Shown here: positions 17,219 to 25,823 of the stretch, in pieces | Numbering within the stretch: position 1 is the stretch's first letter | Layout: the number at the start of each line of letters is the position of its first letter | Origin: Marinicauda salina | GTDB lineage: Bacteria > Pseudomonadota > Alphaproteobacteria > Caulobacterales > Maricaulaceae | Direction of reading: 5' to 3' | DNA length: 64,000 bases | NCBI RefSeq assembly: GCF_003122085.1 | Contig: NZ_QEXV01000001.1 | Location: forward strand, 310,001 to 374,000 | Notes under the pieces: model-generated | Told to the model about the DNA's origin: nothing | Databases searched by the model: none | Seen by the model: only the letters and a program-made list of their open reading frames with translations | Translations under genes and position numbers: made by a program

Positions 17219-17868
17219 CGCAGCCGAAGGCGATCGTCACCGCCGGCCCGACGCTGGAGCCGATCGATCCCGTGCGCTTCCTGTCCAACCGGTCGTCCGG
17301 CCGGCAGGGCTACGCCGTCGCCGAAGCACTCGCCCAGCGCGGCTTTGATGTGGTGCTCGTCTCCGGACCCACGGCGCTCGCCGAGCCCGCCGGCGTGACC
17401 ACCGTGCAGGTGGAGACCGCCCCCGACATGCTCGCCGCCGTCGAGGCCGCGCTGCCCGCCGACGTCTTCATCGGCGTGGCCGCCGTCGCCGACTGGCGGC
17501 CCGCCGAGACGCACGAGCGCAAGCTCAAGACCGAGAAGGGCGCCTTGCGCTCGCTGGAACTGGTTGAAAACCCGGACATACTGAAGACGATCGCGAATAA
17601 GACGAACGATCGTCCGAAACTGGTGATCGGGTTCGCCGCCGAGACGCACGACCTGGAGGCGCTCGCCCGCGCCAAGCGCGAACGCAAGGGCTGCGACTGG
17701 ATCGTGGCCAACGACGTCTCCGGCGACGCGATGGGCGGGGCCGACAACGCCGCCCTGCTGATCACCGCCGACGAGACCTTCGCCTGGCCGCGCGCGCCCA
17801 AGGCCGAGATCGCCGCGCGGCTCGCCGATGCAGTCGCGGATTTGTTTTCGGGCTCCGCCTCCGGTTAG
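17215..17868 (+). CDS. coaB: Phosphopantothenate--cysteine ligase (CoaB), separate from CoaC
   Basis: CTP-dependent ligase that joins cysteine to 4'-phosphopantothenate, the step before CoaC. 217 aa starting MTQPKAIVTAGPTLEPIDPVR. The nucleotide-binding fold, SNRSSGRQGYA, VAAVADWRP, the K-x-K-K-like HERKLKT lid region and VENPDIL are all visible. Further on come IGFAAET and CDWIVANDVS. The protein is complete at both ends, so the coaC/coaB split looks like a real gene fission and not a frameshift within one domain. Overlaps coaC by 4 bp (ATGA). The two products probably form a complex equivalent to Dfp. Confidence 0.92.
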   Translation: MTQPKAIVTAGPTLEPIDPVRFLSNRSSGRQGYAVAEALAQRGFDVVLVSGPTALAEPAGVTTVQVETAPDMLAAVEAALPADVFIGVAAVADWRPAETHERKLKTEKGALRSLELVENPDILKTIANKTNDRPKLVIGFAAETHDLEALARAKRERKGCDWIVANDVSGDAMGGADNAALLITADETFAWPRAPKAEIAARLADAVADLFSGSASG

Positions 17869-17900
17869 GCTCGCCCCGCAGCCAGTAAGGGGAAAACGAA

Positions 17901-18371
17901 ATGAAACTCGCAGCCGCCGCCGCCCTGGCGGGCGCGGCCGCCCTGTTCACGGGCGCCGCCCAGGCCCAGTGCTTCGCCATGTTCGACGACGAGTCCGCCG
18001 AACCGCAGCCGATCGACGGCTACACCGTCGTCGACGCCAGCGCCGAACCGGGCCTGATGGAGCGCCCGCCCGCGCCGGAAGACGCCGCCGGCATTCTGTG
18101 CTCGCGCGACACGATCGTGCCCGACGCCAACGATTTCGAGATCCTCTACCACATGCCGCTCTATATCCGGGCCGGCCAGGGCGAGGAGACCACCGTGCTC
18201 GCGCTCGGCTTCTCCGACGGCAACTATGTCGTCCAGCTGCCGCAGGGCGAGATCACCGAGGACGAGCGCGCCGCCATCGTCGCCGCGCTCGAGGGCTTCA
18301 ACGAAGGCGAGGCCGCCCTCCAGGCCTACATGGCGGAGCAGGAAGCCGAAGAATCCGGCCAGGGCGGCTGA
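17901..18371 (+). CDS. Small secreted acidic protein, unknown function
   Basis: 156 aa starting [22 protein letters not shown], a clear signal peptide with cleavage predicted near AQAQC. GGGG precedes the ATG. The mature protein has two cysteines early ([14 protein letters not shown]) and is acidic, ending EAEESGQGG. Contains [16 protein letters not shown] and [18 protein letters not shown] do not recognise the family. Lies between coaB and dut in the same direction, so it may be read with them; predicted periplasmic. Confidence 0.7.
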   Translation: MKLAAAAALAGAAALFTGAAQAQCFAMFDDESAEPQPIDGYTVVDASAEPGLMERPPAPEDAAGILCSRDTIVPDANDFEILYHMPLYIRAGQGEETTVLALGFSDGNYVVQLPQGEITEDERAAIVAALEGFNEGEAALQAYMAEQEAEESGQGG

Positions 18372-18432
18372 CGCCGCCGTCGAAACGGTCTATCTCCCGC
18401 CCGGTTCAACCGGCCGGGCGGGAGACGGATCG

Positions 18433-18885
18433 ATGCTCAAGGTGAAGGTTCGCGCGCTAGATCATTTCGACGGTCTGGCGCTGCCGCGTTACCAGACCTC
18501 CGGCTCGGCGGGCATGGACCTGCCCGCCGCCGTGCCCGAGGACGACCCCGTCGTGCTCGCCCCGGGCGAATGGCGGCTCATCCCGACCGGGCTCGCCATC
18601 GCGCTGCCCGAGGGCTACGAGGCGCAGATCCGACCGCGCTCCGGGCTCGCCGCCCGCCACGGCATTTCCTGCATGAACACGCCCGGCACGATCGACGCCG
18701 ACTATCGCGGCGAGATCCGGGTCAATCTCGTCAATCACGGCCGCGAACCGTTCACGGTGAAGCGCGGCGAACGCATCGCCCAGATGGTGGTCGCCCCCGT
18801 CGTCCAGGCCGCGTGGGAGCCGGTCGACGACCTCGACGAGACCGAGCGCGGCGAAGGCGGGTTCGGCTCGACGGGCGTCGAGTAG
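18433..18885 (+). CDS. dut: dUTP diphosphatase
   Basis: Trimeric dUTPase; hydrolyses dUTP to dUMP, keeping uracil out of DNA and feeding dTMP synthesis. 150 aa from ATG 18433. The five family motifs are visible: [33 protein letters not shown] and the C-terminal arm GEGGFGSTG that closes over the active site. Downstream of coaBC, the order found in many alphaproteobacteria. Ends 3 bp before the convergent helicase gene. Confidence 0.97.
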   Translation: MLKVKVRALDHFDGLALPRYQTSGSAGMDLPAAVPEDDPVVLAPGEWRLIPTGLAIALPEGYEAQIRPRSGLAARHGISCMNTPGTIDADYRGEIRVNLVNHGREPFTVKRGERIAQMVVAPVVQAAWEPVDDLDETERGEGGFGSTGVE

Positions 18886-18888
18886 GCC

Positions 18889-20190
18889 TCAGCCCAGCAG
18901 TGCCGGCGGAGCGTGATCGCAGAAGCTGCGGACGTCGAACACGCGTTCGTCGATGATGACGTCGCGCGGGGTGAGCGGCCGCGAGATCTCGAGGCCCTCC
19001 AGCGAGCGCGCGCGCGACAGCGCCACATAGGCCTGGCCGTGGGCGAACAGCCGGCGCGACACGTCGAGATAGACCCGGTCGAGCGTCAGCCCCTGCGCCT
19101 TGTGGATCGTCATCGCCCAGGCTAGCCGCAGCGGATACTGGGTGAAGGCGCCGACCGTCTCCTTCTTGAGCGTCTCGGCCTTGGCGTCGAAACCGTAACG
19201 GAAGCGCTCCCACTTCGCCGGCTCGACGGTGTGAACCTCGCCGCCGACGGCGACCTCGACGCCGTCTCCCGTGAAGCCCACGACCTCGCCCAGGCTGCCG
19301 TTGACCCAGCGTCCGCCCGGGTCGTTGCGGATCATCATCACCCGCGCCCCGGCCTTGAGCACCAGGGGATCGTCGGTGGGGAAGACCTTCTCCTCGAAGC
19401 TGCCCTCGACCTTGCCGGCGAAGGCGCGCGGCTCGCCCACCAGCGCGTCGAGGCGGGCGGCGTTGATGCGGTTGGCGACGTCGTTGGTGGCCGTCAGCAC
19501 GACATGGGTCTCGCTCGCCTCGAGCCCGTTGCGCCCCGTCACGCGCGTGTTCAGGAGCGCGCCCTGCTCGCGCGTGATCCGGCCCTCGCGCACGGCGTTG
19601 AGGATCTCGACGAATTCGGGATCGGCCTGGCGGTGGATCTCCTCCAGCTCGATCATGGTGAAGCCGGCGTCGCGGAAGACCGGCGGGTGGAAGAAGAACG
19701 GTCCGCCGAAGCTCTCCTCGAGCCAGGCCGCCTCCTCGCCGCGCACGATGGGCGGCAGCTGGGCGAGATCGCCGGCGAGCACCATCTGCACTCCGCCGAA
19801 GGGCGCGTCGACGCCGCGATTGATCCTCAAACTCCGGTCGATCGCGGCCATGACGTCGGCGCGCACCATCGAGATCTCGTCGATGATCAGCGTCTTGAGC
19901 GCCTTCATCGCCTTGCCCCCGCGCACGCGGCGCACGTCGTCGGGCGTGACCAGACGCGGCGGCAGGCGGAAGAAGGCGTGCAGCGTCATGCCGCCGGCGT
20001 TCATCGCCGCCACGCCCGTCGGCGCGAGCACCGCGGCGTCGCGTCCCATCCGGGCGATCAGCGCGCGCGTCACGGTGGTCTTGCCCGAGCCGGCCTTGCC
20101 GGTGAGGAAGACATTGGCGCCGGATCCGGCGATGTATTCGACGAGGTCGGCCTGCGAGGCCGACAGCTGGGGAAGAGGGTCTGCGGTCAC
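18889..20190 (-). CDS. Pif1/RecD-like superfamily 1B DNA helicase
   Basis: 433 aa from GTG 20190, the only plausible start before the Walker A region that does not run into the divergent gene. Motif I is GKAGSGKTT (~residue 27) and LAPTGVAAMNAGGMTLHAFF is the Pif1-type motif Ia. Motif II is IIDEISMV. Further on come MVLAGDLAQLPPI, TIHKAQGLTLDRVYLD and YVALSRARSLEGL, motifs of the UvrD_C_2 end. These match AAA/Pif1-like 5'-3' helicases acting on DNA ends or structured DNA. No partner gene suggests a pathway. The divergent promoter region with the ThiF gene is ~127 bp. Confidence 0.88.
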   Translation of the reverse strand: MTADPLPQLSASQADLVEYIAGSGANVFLTGKAGSGKTTVTRALIARMGRDAAVLAPTGVAAMNAGGMTLHAFFRLPPRLVTPDDVRRVRGGKAMKALKTLIIDEISMVRADVMAAIDRSLRINRGVDAPFGGVQMVLAGDLAQLPPIVRGEEAAWLEESFGGPFFFHPPVFRDAGFTMIELEEIHRQADPEFVEILNAVREGRITREQGALLNTRVTGRNGLEASETHVVLTATNDVANRINAARLDALVGEPRAFAGKVEGSFEEKVFPTDDPLVLKAGARVMMIRNDPGGRWVNGSLGEVVGFTGDGVEVAVGGEVHTVEPAKWERFRYGFDAKAETLKKETVGAFTQYPLRLAWAMTIHKAQGLTLDRVYLDVSRRLFAHGQAYVALSRARSLEGLEISRPLTPRDVIIDERVFDVRSFCDHAPPALLG

Positions 20191-20317
20191 GGCGGGCGGG
20201 CTCGCTGAACTGAGAGGTCGCGCACCCTGCCCGGTTTCGCCCGGCCGCGCCAGCGCGCCCCTAGGCAAGACGCTGCGATGAATTAGCTTGGGCCCGTCCC
20301 CGCCGCCGGAGCCCGCC

Positions 20318-21064
20318 ATGGCCGTCGATATCGAACGCCACGCCCGCCACATCCTCCTGAAGGAGATCGGCGGCCCGGGCCAGCAGCGCCTGGCCGCGGC
20401 GCGCGCGACGATCATCGGCGCGGGCGGGCTCGGCTGCCCCGCCGCGATCTATCTCGCCGCCGCCGGCGTGGGCACGATCCGCATCGTCGACCCCGACATT
20501 GTCAGCCTCGACAACCTGCAGCGCCAGATCCTGTTCCGCACCGAAGACGTCGGCCGGGCGAAAGTCGAGCGCGTCGCCGAGGCGATCGCCGATCTTGACC
20601 CCAACGTCACGGTCGAACCGCGTGCGACGACGGCCGATGCGGACAGCCTGCCCGGCCTGCTCGACGACGCCGACCTCGTTCTCGACGGCTGCGACGATTT
20701 CGAGACCCGCTTCGCGGTCAATCGCGCCGCAGTCGCCGCGCGCATCCCGCTGGTCTCGGGCGCGGTCGGGCGCTGGGACGCCCAGATCGGCGTGTTCGCC
20801 CCGCATCTCGCCGCCGACGCGCCGTGCTATCGTTGCCTCGTGCCGGAGACGCCGCCCGACGCCGAACGCTGCGCCGAGGTCGGCATCGTCGGCGCGCTCA
20901 CCGGCATCGCGGGCTCGGTGATGGCGCTGGAGGCGATCAAGCTGATCGCGCGCGCCGGCGAGCCGCTCGTGGGCCGGCTGCAGATCCATGACGGGCTGTC
21001 GGGCGAGGTCCGGACCGTGCGCCTGCCGAAGGATCCGGCGTGCGCGGATTGCGGGGGGCGATAA
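20318..21064 (+). CDS. ThiF/MoeB/HesA family adenylyltransferase
   Basis: E1-like enzyme that adenylates the C-terminus of a ubiquitin-like sulfur carrier (MoaD or ThiS type). 248 aa from ATG 20318. N-terminal ERHARHILLKEIGGPGQQRL is followed by the nucleotide-binding IIGAGGLGCPAAIYLAAAG. DNLQRQILF and DGCDDFETRF follow, then the zinc-binding cysteine pairs CYRCL and CADCG. No rhodanese domain, so it is the short MoeB type. Whether it serves molybdopterin or thiamine cannot be told: neither moaD nor thiS is in the window. moeB-like genes near dut are common in related genomes. Confidence 0.9.
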   Translation: MAVDIERHARHILLKEIGGPGQQRLAAARATIIGAGGLGCPAAIYLAAAGVGTIRIVDPDIVSLDNLQRQILFRTEDVGRAKVERVAEAIADLDPNVTVEPRATTADADSLPGLLDDADLVLDGCDDFETRFAVNRAAVAARIPLVSGAVGRWDAQIGVFAPHLAADAPCYRCLVPETPPDAERCAEVGIVGALTGIAGSVMALEAIKLIARAGEPLVGRLQIHDGLSGEVRTVRLPKDPACADCGGR

Positions 21065-21079
21065 ACCGAGCCGCAACGT

Positions 21080-21188
21080 GTCATCCCGGAAGCCCGCAGG
21101 GCTATCCGGGACCTACTGGCAGCGCTTCCCGAAGTCGGTTGGCGTTTCCGGTAGGTCCCGGCTCGGCCTGGCGGCCGGCCGGGATGAC
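21080..21188. repeat. Long intergenic palindrome (dispersed repeat)
   Basis: Nested inverted repeats: outer arms GTCATCCCGG (21080-21089) and CCGGGATGAC (21179-21188), inner arms CCGGGACCTACTGG (21106-21119) and CCGGTAGGTCCCGG (21149-21162). It sits between two convergent genes, so the hairpin could also stop transcription from both sides. The GTCATCCCGG...CCGGGATGAC form is typical of alphaproteobacterial intergenic repeats. Confidence 0.75.
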
Positions 21189-21210
21189 GAGGTCAGGGCT
21201 GAACGCGCCC

Positions 21211-21423
21211 CTACCGCCGCCCCTTCTTCAGGGTCTTCGCGGCCTGGCGGGCCTGGACGACGACCACGAAGAAGAAGGCCGCGCCGAACGCCGCGCCCAG
21301 CAGCATCCCCTGCCACCAGCTTCCCAGCATCGCCCAGAACAGCAGGCCGAGCACCAGGGCGGCGCCGATGGCCAGCACGGCGACCCGGATCTGGTCGCGT
21401 CTATTCGGTTTGCGCCGTGACAT
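21211..21423 (-). CDS. Small two-helix membrane protein
   Basis: 70 aa starting MSRRKPNRRDQIRV, a basic N-terminus, then two hydrophobic helices (about 13-32 and 36-56) and a basic tail QAAKTLKKGRR. Its ATG lies 23 bp inside the end of the upstream metallo-beta-lactamase-fold gene, in another frame, which implies co-translation. No recognised family. Inner-membrane location inferred. Confidence 0.65.
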   Translation of the reverse strand: MSRRKPNRRDQIRVAVLAIGAALVLGLLFWAMLGSWWQGMLLGAAFGAAFFFVVVVQARQAAKTLKKGRR

Positions 21424-22294
21424 CGCGGTACAGCGTCTCCGTCATGCGTTCGGTGGTTATGAAACCCCAGTTCCAGTCGTCGTGGAAGTCCGCGAGCGGA
21501 TTCGCCTCCATGACGGCGTCGAGATCGGCGCCCTCGGCGACCAGGGCTTCGACCCGCGAACGCGCCTCGGTCAGCATGGCGATGCTGTCGACGAGATCGG
21601 CCTCGGTCGAGAGCGGGCCGTGGCCGGCGATGATCTCGGTCTCCGGCCCGGCGATCTCGAGGCCGACGCGCATGGCCTCGATATAGCCCTCGACCGAGCC
21701 GCCCGAGTCGAGATCGATGTAGGGAAACAGGCCGGAGAACAGCACGTCGCCCATGTGCAGGACGTCGGCTTCCTCGAAATAGACCAGCGCGTCGCCGTCG
21801 GTATGCGCGGCGGGAACGTGCGTGGCGCGCACCGTCTGGCCGTTGACGTGGAAGTGCAGGTCGTCGCCGAAGGTGAGGATCGGCGCCGCGCCGGGCTCCA
21901 TCGCCCAGTCTTCCTCGGAGGCGAGGATTCGCGCGCGGATATTGTGGTGGCCGGCCACGGTGGAGCCCTGCGCGGCGAAGTGGCTGTTTCCGCCGACATG
22001 GTCGGCGTGCCAGTGCGTGCTCAGGATGAAGCGCGGAACGCCCTCTCCGGCGACGGCCTCGATCGCGGCCTCGAGCGCCGATCCGGTTTCGGGGAGCTGA
22101 TCGTCGACGACGAACACGCCGTCCGGACCCGGCAGGATGGCGACATTGCCCGCCCGGCCGGTCGACAGCATGACGATCCCGCCGCTCAGCTCGGTCGTTT
22201 CGTATTCGAACTCCGGCGCATCCTCCTGTGCGACGGCGGCGGATGCGGCGAGCGCGGCGGCTGCGATGGAGGCGAGGCTGAGGGCGCGGAGCAT
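21401..22294 (-). CDS. Secreted metallo-beta-lactamase-fold hydrolase
   Basis: 297 aa from ATG 22294 (GGGAG 7 nt upstream; an earlier ATG at 22327 adds 11 residues before the signal peptide). Signal peptide MLRALSLASIAAAALAASAAVAQ. The mature protein has the zinc-binding THWHADHVGG motif, then VPAAHTDGDALVYFE, HMGDVLFSG and AGHGPLS, supplying the remaining histidines and the bridging Asp. This is the SoxH/quinoprotein-relay-like branch of periplasmic MBL proteins, not a recognised beta-lactamase. Substrate unknown. Confidence 0.88.
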   Translation of the reverse strand: MLRALSLASIAAAALAASAAVAQEDAPEFEYETTELSGGIVMLSTGRAGNVAILPGPDGVFVVDDQLPETGSALEAAIEAVAGEGVPRFILSTHWHADHVGGNSHFAAQGSTVAGHHNIRARILASEEDWAMEPGAAPILTFGDDLHFHVNGQTVRATHVPAAHTDGDALVYFEEADVLHMGDVLFSGLFPYIDLDSGGSVEGYIEAMRVGLEIAGPETEIIAGHGPLSTEADLVDSIAMLTEARSRVEALVAEGADLDAVMEANPLADFHDDWNWGFITTERMTETLYRDVTAQTE

Positions 22295-22359
22295 CACGCG
22301 TCTCCCGTGGCTGCTTCTGTTCAACATGGAACGCCGGGCGGCGGCCGTCCAGCTTCGGC

Positions 22360-24456
22360 CTAGTCGGGCGCAGACGCGCCCGGCTCATCCGTCCCGGACG
22401 CCTCCGCGGCCAGCAGGTGCTCGTCGAGAAATCCGGTCACATGGAACAGAACGGTCGCATAGACGCCGGGATCGGAGAGATCGTGCCCGCCTGAATTGGG
22501 GATGAAGGTGACCGGTCGCCCCGCGTCCTGGAGCGCGGCTTCCATCATCTCGCTCTGCTCGATCGGGACGACGTCGTCCTCGCGCCCGTGGAGGAGCAGC
22601 ACCGGAATCCGAATCTCTTCGGCGCGCCGCGCCGGGGATCGGCTTTCCAGCATGGCCATGTCGGCGTCCGGGTCCCCGATCGTGCGTACGAGATAGTCGT
22701 GGGCCGACTCCTCGCGCTCTCGCTCCCACGTCAGCATGGCGGGCAGATCGGCGACGCCGGCGCCGGACACCGCGCAACGATACAGGTCCGGCGTCTTCAC
22801 CGCGCCCATCAGCGCGGCGTAGCCGCCATAACTGAACCCGACGATGCAGACCCGCTCCGGGTCGGCGAGGCCGGCCTCGAGCAGCGACCGGACCCCGTCG
22901 GTGACATCGTCCTGCATGAGGCCGCCCCATTCGCCGTGACCGGCCTCGGCGAAGGCGCGGCCAAAACCGTAGGAGCCGCGGAACTGGGGCTGGAAGACGA
23001 GATAGCCCTTCGCGGCCAGCAGCTGGGCGACGTCGTCGAAGCCGTAGACATCGCGGCGTTCGGGCCCGCCGTGCGGCAGAACGACGAGCGGCGGCGGATC
23101 GAGCGCCGGTCGCGCAGGCTCGGTGACATATCCGAACAGCGCGGCGCCGTCGCGGGCGCCGTAGCGATGCACCCGCACCTGCGCCAGCGCCCGCGAGGAC
23201 AGCGCCGGGCGTTCCGCGCCGAGCTCCGTCGTGCGCTCCGTCGCGGCGTCGTAGAGGTGGTACGCGCCCGGCTCGGTCGGACCGCTCACCCGCACCAGGA
23301 TCCGTCCGCCGGCCTGCTGGACGGGCTCCACCGGGAAATCGGGACCGAAGCGCGCCTCGAGCCCGCTCACATGCTCGGCCAGCGAGTCGTCGGGGATATG
23401 GATCCGGGGATGGGTGTCGGCGTAGCGCACGTTCATCAGACGCATCGAGAAAGGGTCGATCTCGACCGAATCGACGTCGTGGTCTTGATCAAGAAAGATC
23501 GGGTCCAGGAGCGCATCGTCGGTGAACGAGTAGCGGAAAACGCCGATGGTTCCGGTCTCCTCCGACCGGGCCAGAACGATCGCCTCGTCATGGCTCTCCG
23601 AGCGCGCCGCCCACTGGAACTCGTTCTCGATCCGCCCGAACTCGTGCTGGTCGAAGCGGGCGACGCGCCGCCAGCGCCGGTGCCCGTCGGGCCGCGCAAG
23701 CACGTTGACGGCGCGTCCGCCGCGTCCAGCGGATTCGAAACGCATCACCGGCTCGCTGCGCGCATTGGTGAACCAGGCGAGTGTCGTCTGGCGGCCATGC
23801 GCCACGCGGCGCGACTCCCCGGTGTAGATATTGACGCGGTAGAGATCGAGGTCGGCGCGGAAGGGCGACCGCCCGCGCCGGGTGCGCGCGGGCATCAGGA
23901 TGTGTTCGGGGTCCTCCGGCAGGAAATCGGTCACCCGGTCCAGGCGCTGGTTGAACAGCGTGTTGAAGCGCGGGTCGTTCAGGTCGAACAGGAAGACGCT
24001 GTCCCCGCCGCGGATATTGATGGAACCGACCTGGCTGCGCAGGACGCGCGTCACCGGATCGCCGTTCTGATCGACGACGCGCACCCCGCGGCCGGCGCTC
24101 ACGCGGCTGACGAAGGTCATGCCCAGCAGGATGCGCTCGTTATTGCCCCACGCGATCCAGCGGACGTTGAGGCCGGGCAGGTTGAGCAGGCGTCGCCGCG
24201 GCTGCGCGGGGTCGCTCAGGTCCACGACGGCGAGACGCCTTCCGACCCCGGGCGGGTCGCCGGGCTGCGGGTATCTGAGGTAGATGAGGCGCTGGCCGTC
24301 CGGCGAGAGCTGCGGCTGCACGATCTCCGGCGGGGCGACCACGTCGGCGGCGCTAGGAGGGCGGCGCCACTCCTCCTGCGCCCGGACCGGCCCCGGCGCG
24401 ACGCCCGCCCAGGCGGCCAGTATGAAGCCCGCAACAAGCCAGATCGCACCGCGCAT
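22360..24456 (-). CDS. Secreted S9 family prolyl oligopeptidase-like peptidase
   Basis: 698 aa from ATG 24456 with GGGGGAG upstream. Signal peptide MRGAIWLVAGFILAAWAG...VRAQ. Residues ~50-430 form a beta-propeller-like region (VQPQLSPDGQRLIYLRYP). The C-terminal alpha/beta-hydrolase has HGGPERRD, nucleophile GFSYGGYAAL, HGREDDVVP (Asp) and GGHDLSD (His), a complete catalytic triad. Acylaminoacyl-peptidase or dipeptidyl-peptidase activity in the periplasm is likely; specificity cannot be read from sequence. Neighbours do not define a pathway. Confidence 0.92.
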   Translation of the reverse strand: MRGAIWLVAGFILAAWAGVAPGPVRAQEEWRRPPSAADVVAPPEIVQPQLSPDGQRLIYLRYPQPGDPPGVGRRLAVVDLSDPAQPRRRLLNLPGLNVRWIAWGNNERILLGMTFVSRVSAGRGVRVVDQNGDPVTRVLRSQVGSINIRGGDSVFLFDLNDPRFNTLFNQRLDRVTDFLPEDPEHILMPARTRRGRSPFRADLDLYRVNIYTGESRRVAHGRQTTLAWFTNARSEPVMRFESAGRGGRAVNVLARPDGHRRWRRVARFDQHEFGRIENEFQWAARSESHDEAIVLARSEETGTIGVFRYSFTDDALLDPIFLDQDHDVDSVEIDPFSMRLMNVRYADTHPRIHIPDDSLAEHVSGLEARFGPDFPVEPVQQAGGRILVRVSGPTEPGAYHLYDAATERTTELGAERPALSSRALAQVRVHRYGARDGAALFGYVTEPARPALDPPPLVVLPHGGPERRDVYGFDDVAQLLAAKGYLVFQPQFRGSYGFGRAFAEAGHGEWGGLMQDDVTDGVRSLLEAGLADPERVCIVGFSYGGYAALMGAVKTPDLYRCAVSGAGVADLPAMLTWEREREESAHDYLVRTIGDPDADMAMLESRSPARRAEEIRIPVLLLHGREDDVVPIEQSEMMEAALQDAGRPVTFIPNSGGHDLSDPGVYATVLFHVTGFLDEHLLAAEASGTDEPGASAPD

Positions 24457-24579
24457 TCGCTCCCCCCGAGGCGATATCGCACACAACCTTATGGCGCCGT
24501 TTCAGACGCCGGCAAGTCCGACCCCGCCTCGACGCAGCTGCTTTACGACGTCTTTACCCGCCGGCCCGAGCTTGATCGC

Positions 24580-25167
24580 ATGCGCAGTCTCCCGGCGATC
24601 CTGGCGTTTGCCGTCTCCGTCACCGCCGCCGCCGCTTCGCCGGCGGCCGGCCAGGGCTGCGACACGCATTCCGGCCTGCCGGTGCCGCGCTTCGTCTCGC
24701 TCAAGTTCGACGAGGTGCGCGGCCGCGCCGGCCCCTCCTTCGGCCATCCCGTCCGCTGGCTCTATGTCCGCGAGGGCCTGCCCGTGGAGATCGTCGCCGA
24801 GACCGCCGACTGGCGCCGCGTGCGCGACCCCGGCGGCGAGACGACCTGGATGCATCGCCGCACGCTGTCCGGCCGGCGCGCCGCGCGCGCCCTCGAGACG
24901 GTCGCCCTGAGAGCCCGGCCCGACCCGGAGGCGCCGGTCGAGGGCCGCGCCGAGGAAGGCGCGATCCTCTGGCTCGAGCGATGCCGCGCGGGCTGGTGCC
25001 GTCTCGAGGCCGGGGGCGTGCGGGGCTGGGCCGCGGCCGACGCGTTGTGGGGCGTCTACGCCTGGGAGGCGCGCGGCGGCGATGCGCTTGAGCCCTCCGA
25101 ACGGCCATGCTACCGCTCCGGCGACGTCGCCGACGCCGCGGACGCGGCGGGCGGCGAGTCCCGCTGA
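24580..25167 (+). CDS. Secreted bacterial SH3-like domain protein
   Basis: 195 aa from ATG 24580. Signal peptide MRSLPAILAFAVSVTAAAAS-PAAG. Two SH3-like repeats: ~35-85 (RFVSLKFDEVRGRAGPS...WRRVRDPGGETTWMHRRTL) and ~95-150 (TVALRARPDPEAP...GWCRLEAGGVRGW). The RAGPS/V-x-V/W-x-x-V pattern matches the alphaproteobacterial periplasmic SH3 proteins (COG3807-like), thought to bind peptidoglycan or protein ligands. Divergent from the peptidase gene by ~120 bp. Confidence 0.85.
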   Translation: MRSLPAILAFAVSVTAAAASPAAGQGCDTHSGLPVPRFVSLKFDEVRGRAGPSFGHPVRWLYVREGLPVEIVAETADWRRVRDPGGETTWMHRRTLSGRRAARALETVALRARPDPEAPVEGRAEEGAILWLERCRAGWCRLEAGGVRGWAAADALWGVYAWEARGGDALEPSERPCYRSGDVADAADAAGGESR

Positions 25168-25286
25168 CGCAATCCGCGGCGCGATGAACGGCGCAGCCTG
25201 CGGCCGCGGGGTTCCGGCGTGCACAACGCCGGCCTATCGTCCGCCGACAGATCATCACAGGAGCGCGCCTCACCGGCGAACCGCGG

Positions 25287-25823
25287 ATGCAAGACCAGAA
25301 AACAAGCTTTGACTACGATGCGCTGATCGCCTGCGGCCACGGCGAGGTGTTCGGCCCCGGCAACGCGCAGCTGCCGCTGCCGCCGATGCTGATGCTCGAC
25401 CGCATCACGCAGATCACGCGCGAGGGCGGCGCCTACGGCAAGGGCTGCGTCGAGGCCGAGCTCGACGTGACGCGGGACGCCTGGTTCTTCGCCTGTCATT
25501 TCGAAGGCGACCCGGTGATGCCCGGCTGCCTCGGCCTGGACGCGATGTGGCAGCTGGTGGGCTTCTTCCTCGGCTGGACCGGCGCGCCGGGCAAGGGCCG
25601 GGCGCTCGGCGTCGGCGAGGTGAAATTCACCGGCCAGGTCACGCCCGAGATCAGCAAGGTGCGCTACATCATCGATCTCAAGCGGGTTATCCTGCGCAGG
25701 CTGGTGCTCGGGATCGCCGACGGCCGCGTGGAGGCTGACGGCCAGACCATCTACACCGCGAAGGATCTGCGCGTCGGGTTGTTCAAGCCCGAGGAACTCG
25801 AAAAGACGAAGGTGATCGAATGA
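25287..25823 (+). CDS. fabA: 3-hydroxydecanoyl-[ACP] dehydratase/isomerase FabA
   Basis: Makes trans-2- and cis-3-decenoyl-ACP, the branch point of anaerobic unsaturated fatty acid synthesis. 178 aa. The hot-dog fold has catalytic His71 in [12 protein letters not shown] and Asp85 in [16 protein letters not shown], aligned with E. coli His70 and Asp84. [12 protein letters not shown] near the start is diagnostic of FabA, not FabZ. Stop overlaps fabB as ATGA. The upstream 120 bp carries a short CCGGCG/CGCCGG hairpin. Confidence 0.97.
   Translation: MQDQKTSFDYDALIACGHGEVFGPGNAQLPLPPMLMLDRITQITREGGAYGKGCVEAELDVTRDAWFFACHFEGDPVMPGCLGLDAMWQLVGFFLGWTGAPGKGRALGVGEVKFTGQVTPEISKVRYIIDLKRVILRRLVLGIADGRVEADGQTIYTAKDLRVGLFKPEELEKTKVIE

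Noticed and set aside
17200-17230. Sequencing frameshift breaking a fused coaBC
   Set aside because: CoaC ends at its natural domain boundary and CoaB has a normal start in an ATGA overlap, a typical operon junction. I therefore treat it as real, while listing a read check.
21401-22294. Antibiotic-resistance beta-lactamase
   Set aside because: The HxHxDH motif and signal peptide are present, but these are shared by many periplasmic MBL hydrolases. Nothing points to class B beta-lactamase and the neighbours are not resistance genes.
22588-25167. Open frame of ~860 codons on the plus strand opposite the S9 peptidase
   Set aside because: Only its last 195 codons, from ATG 24580 with a signal peptide, look like a protein (SH3-like). 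The rest is antisense to the peptidase and ignores the divergent promoter region.
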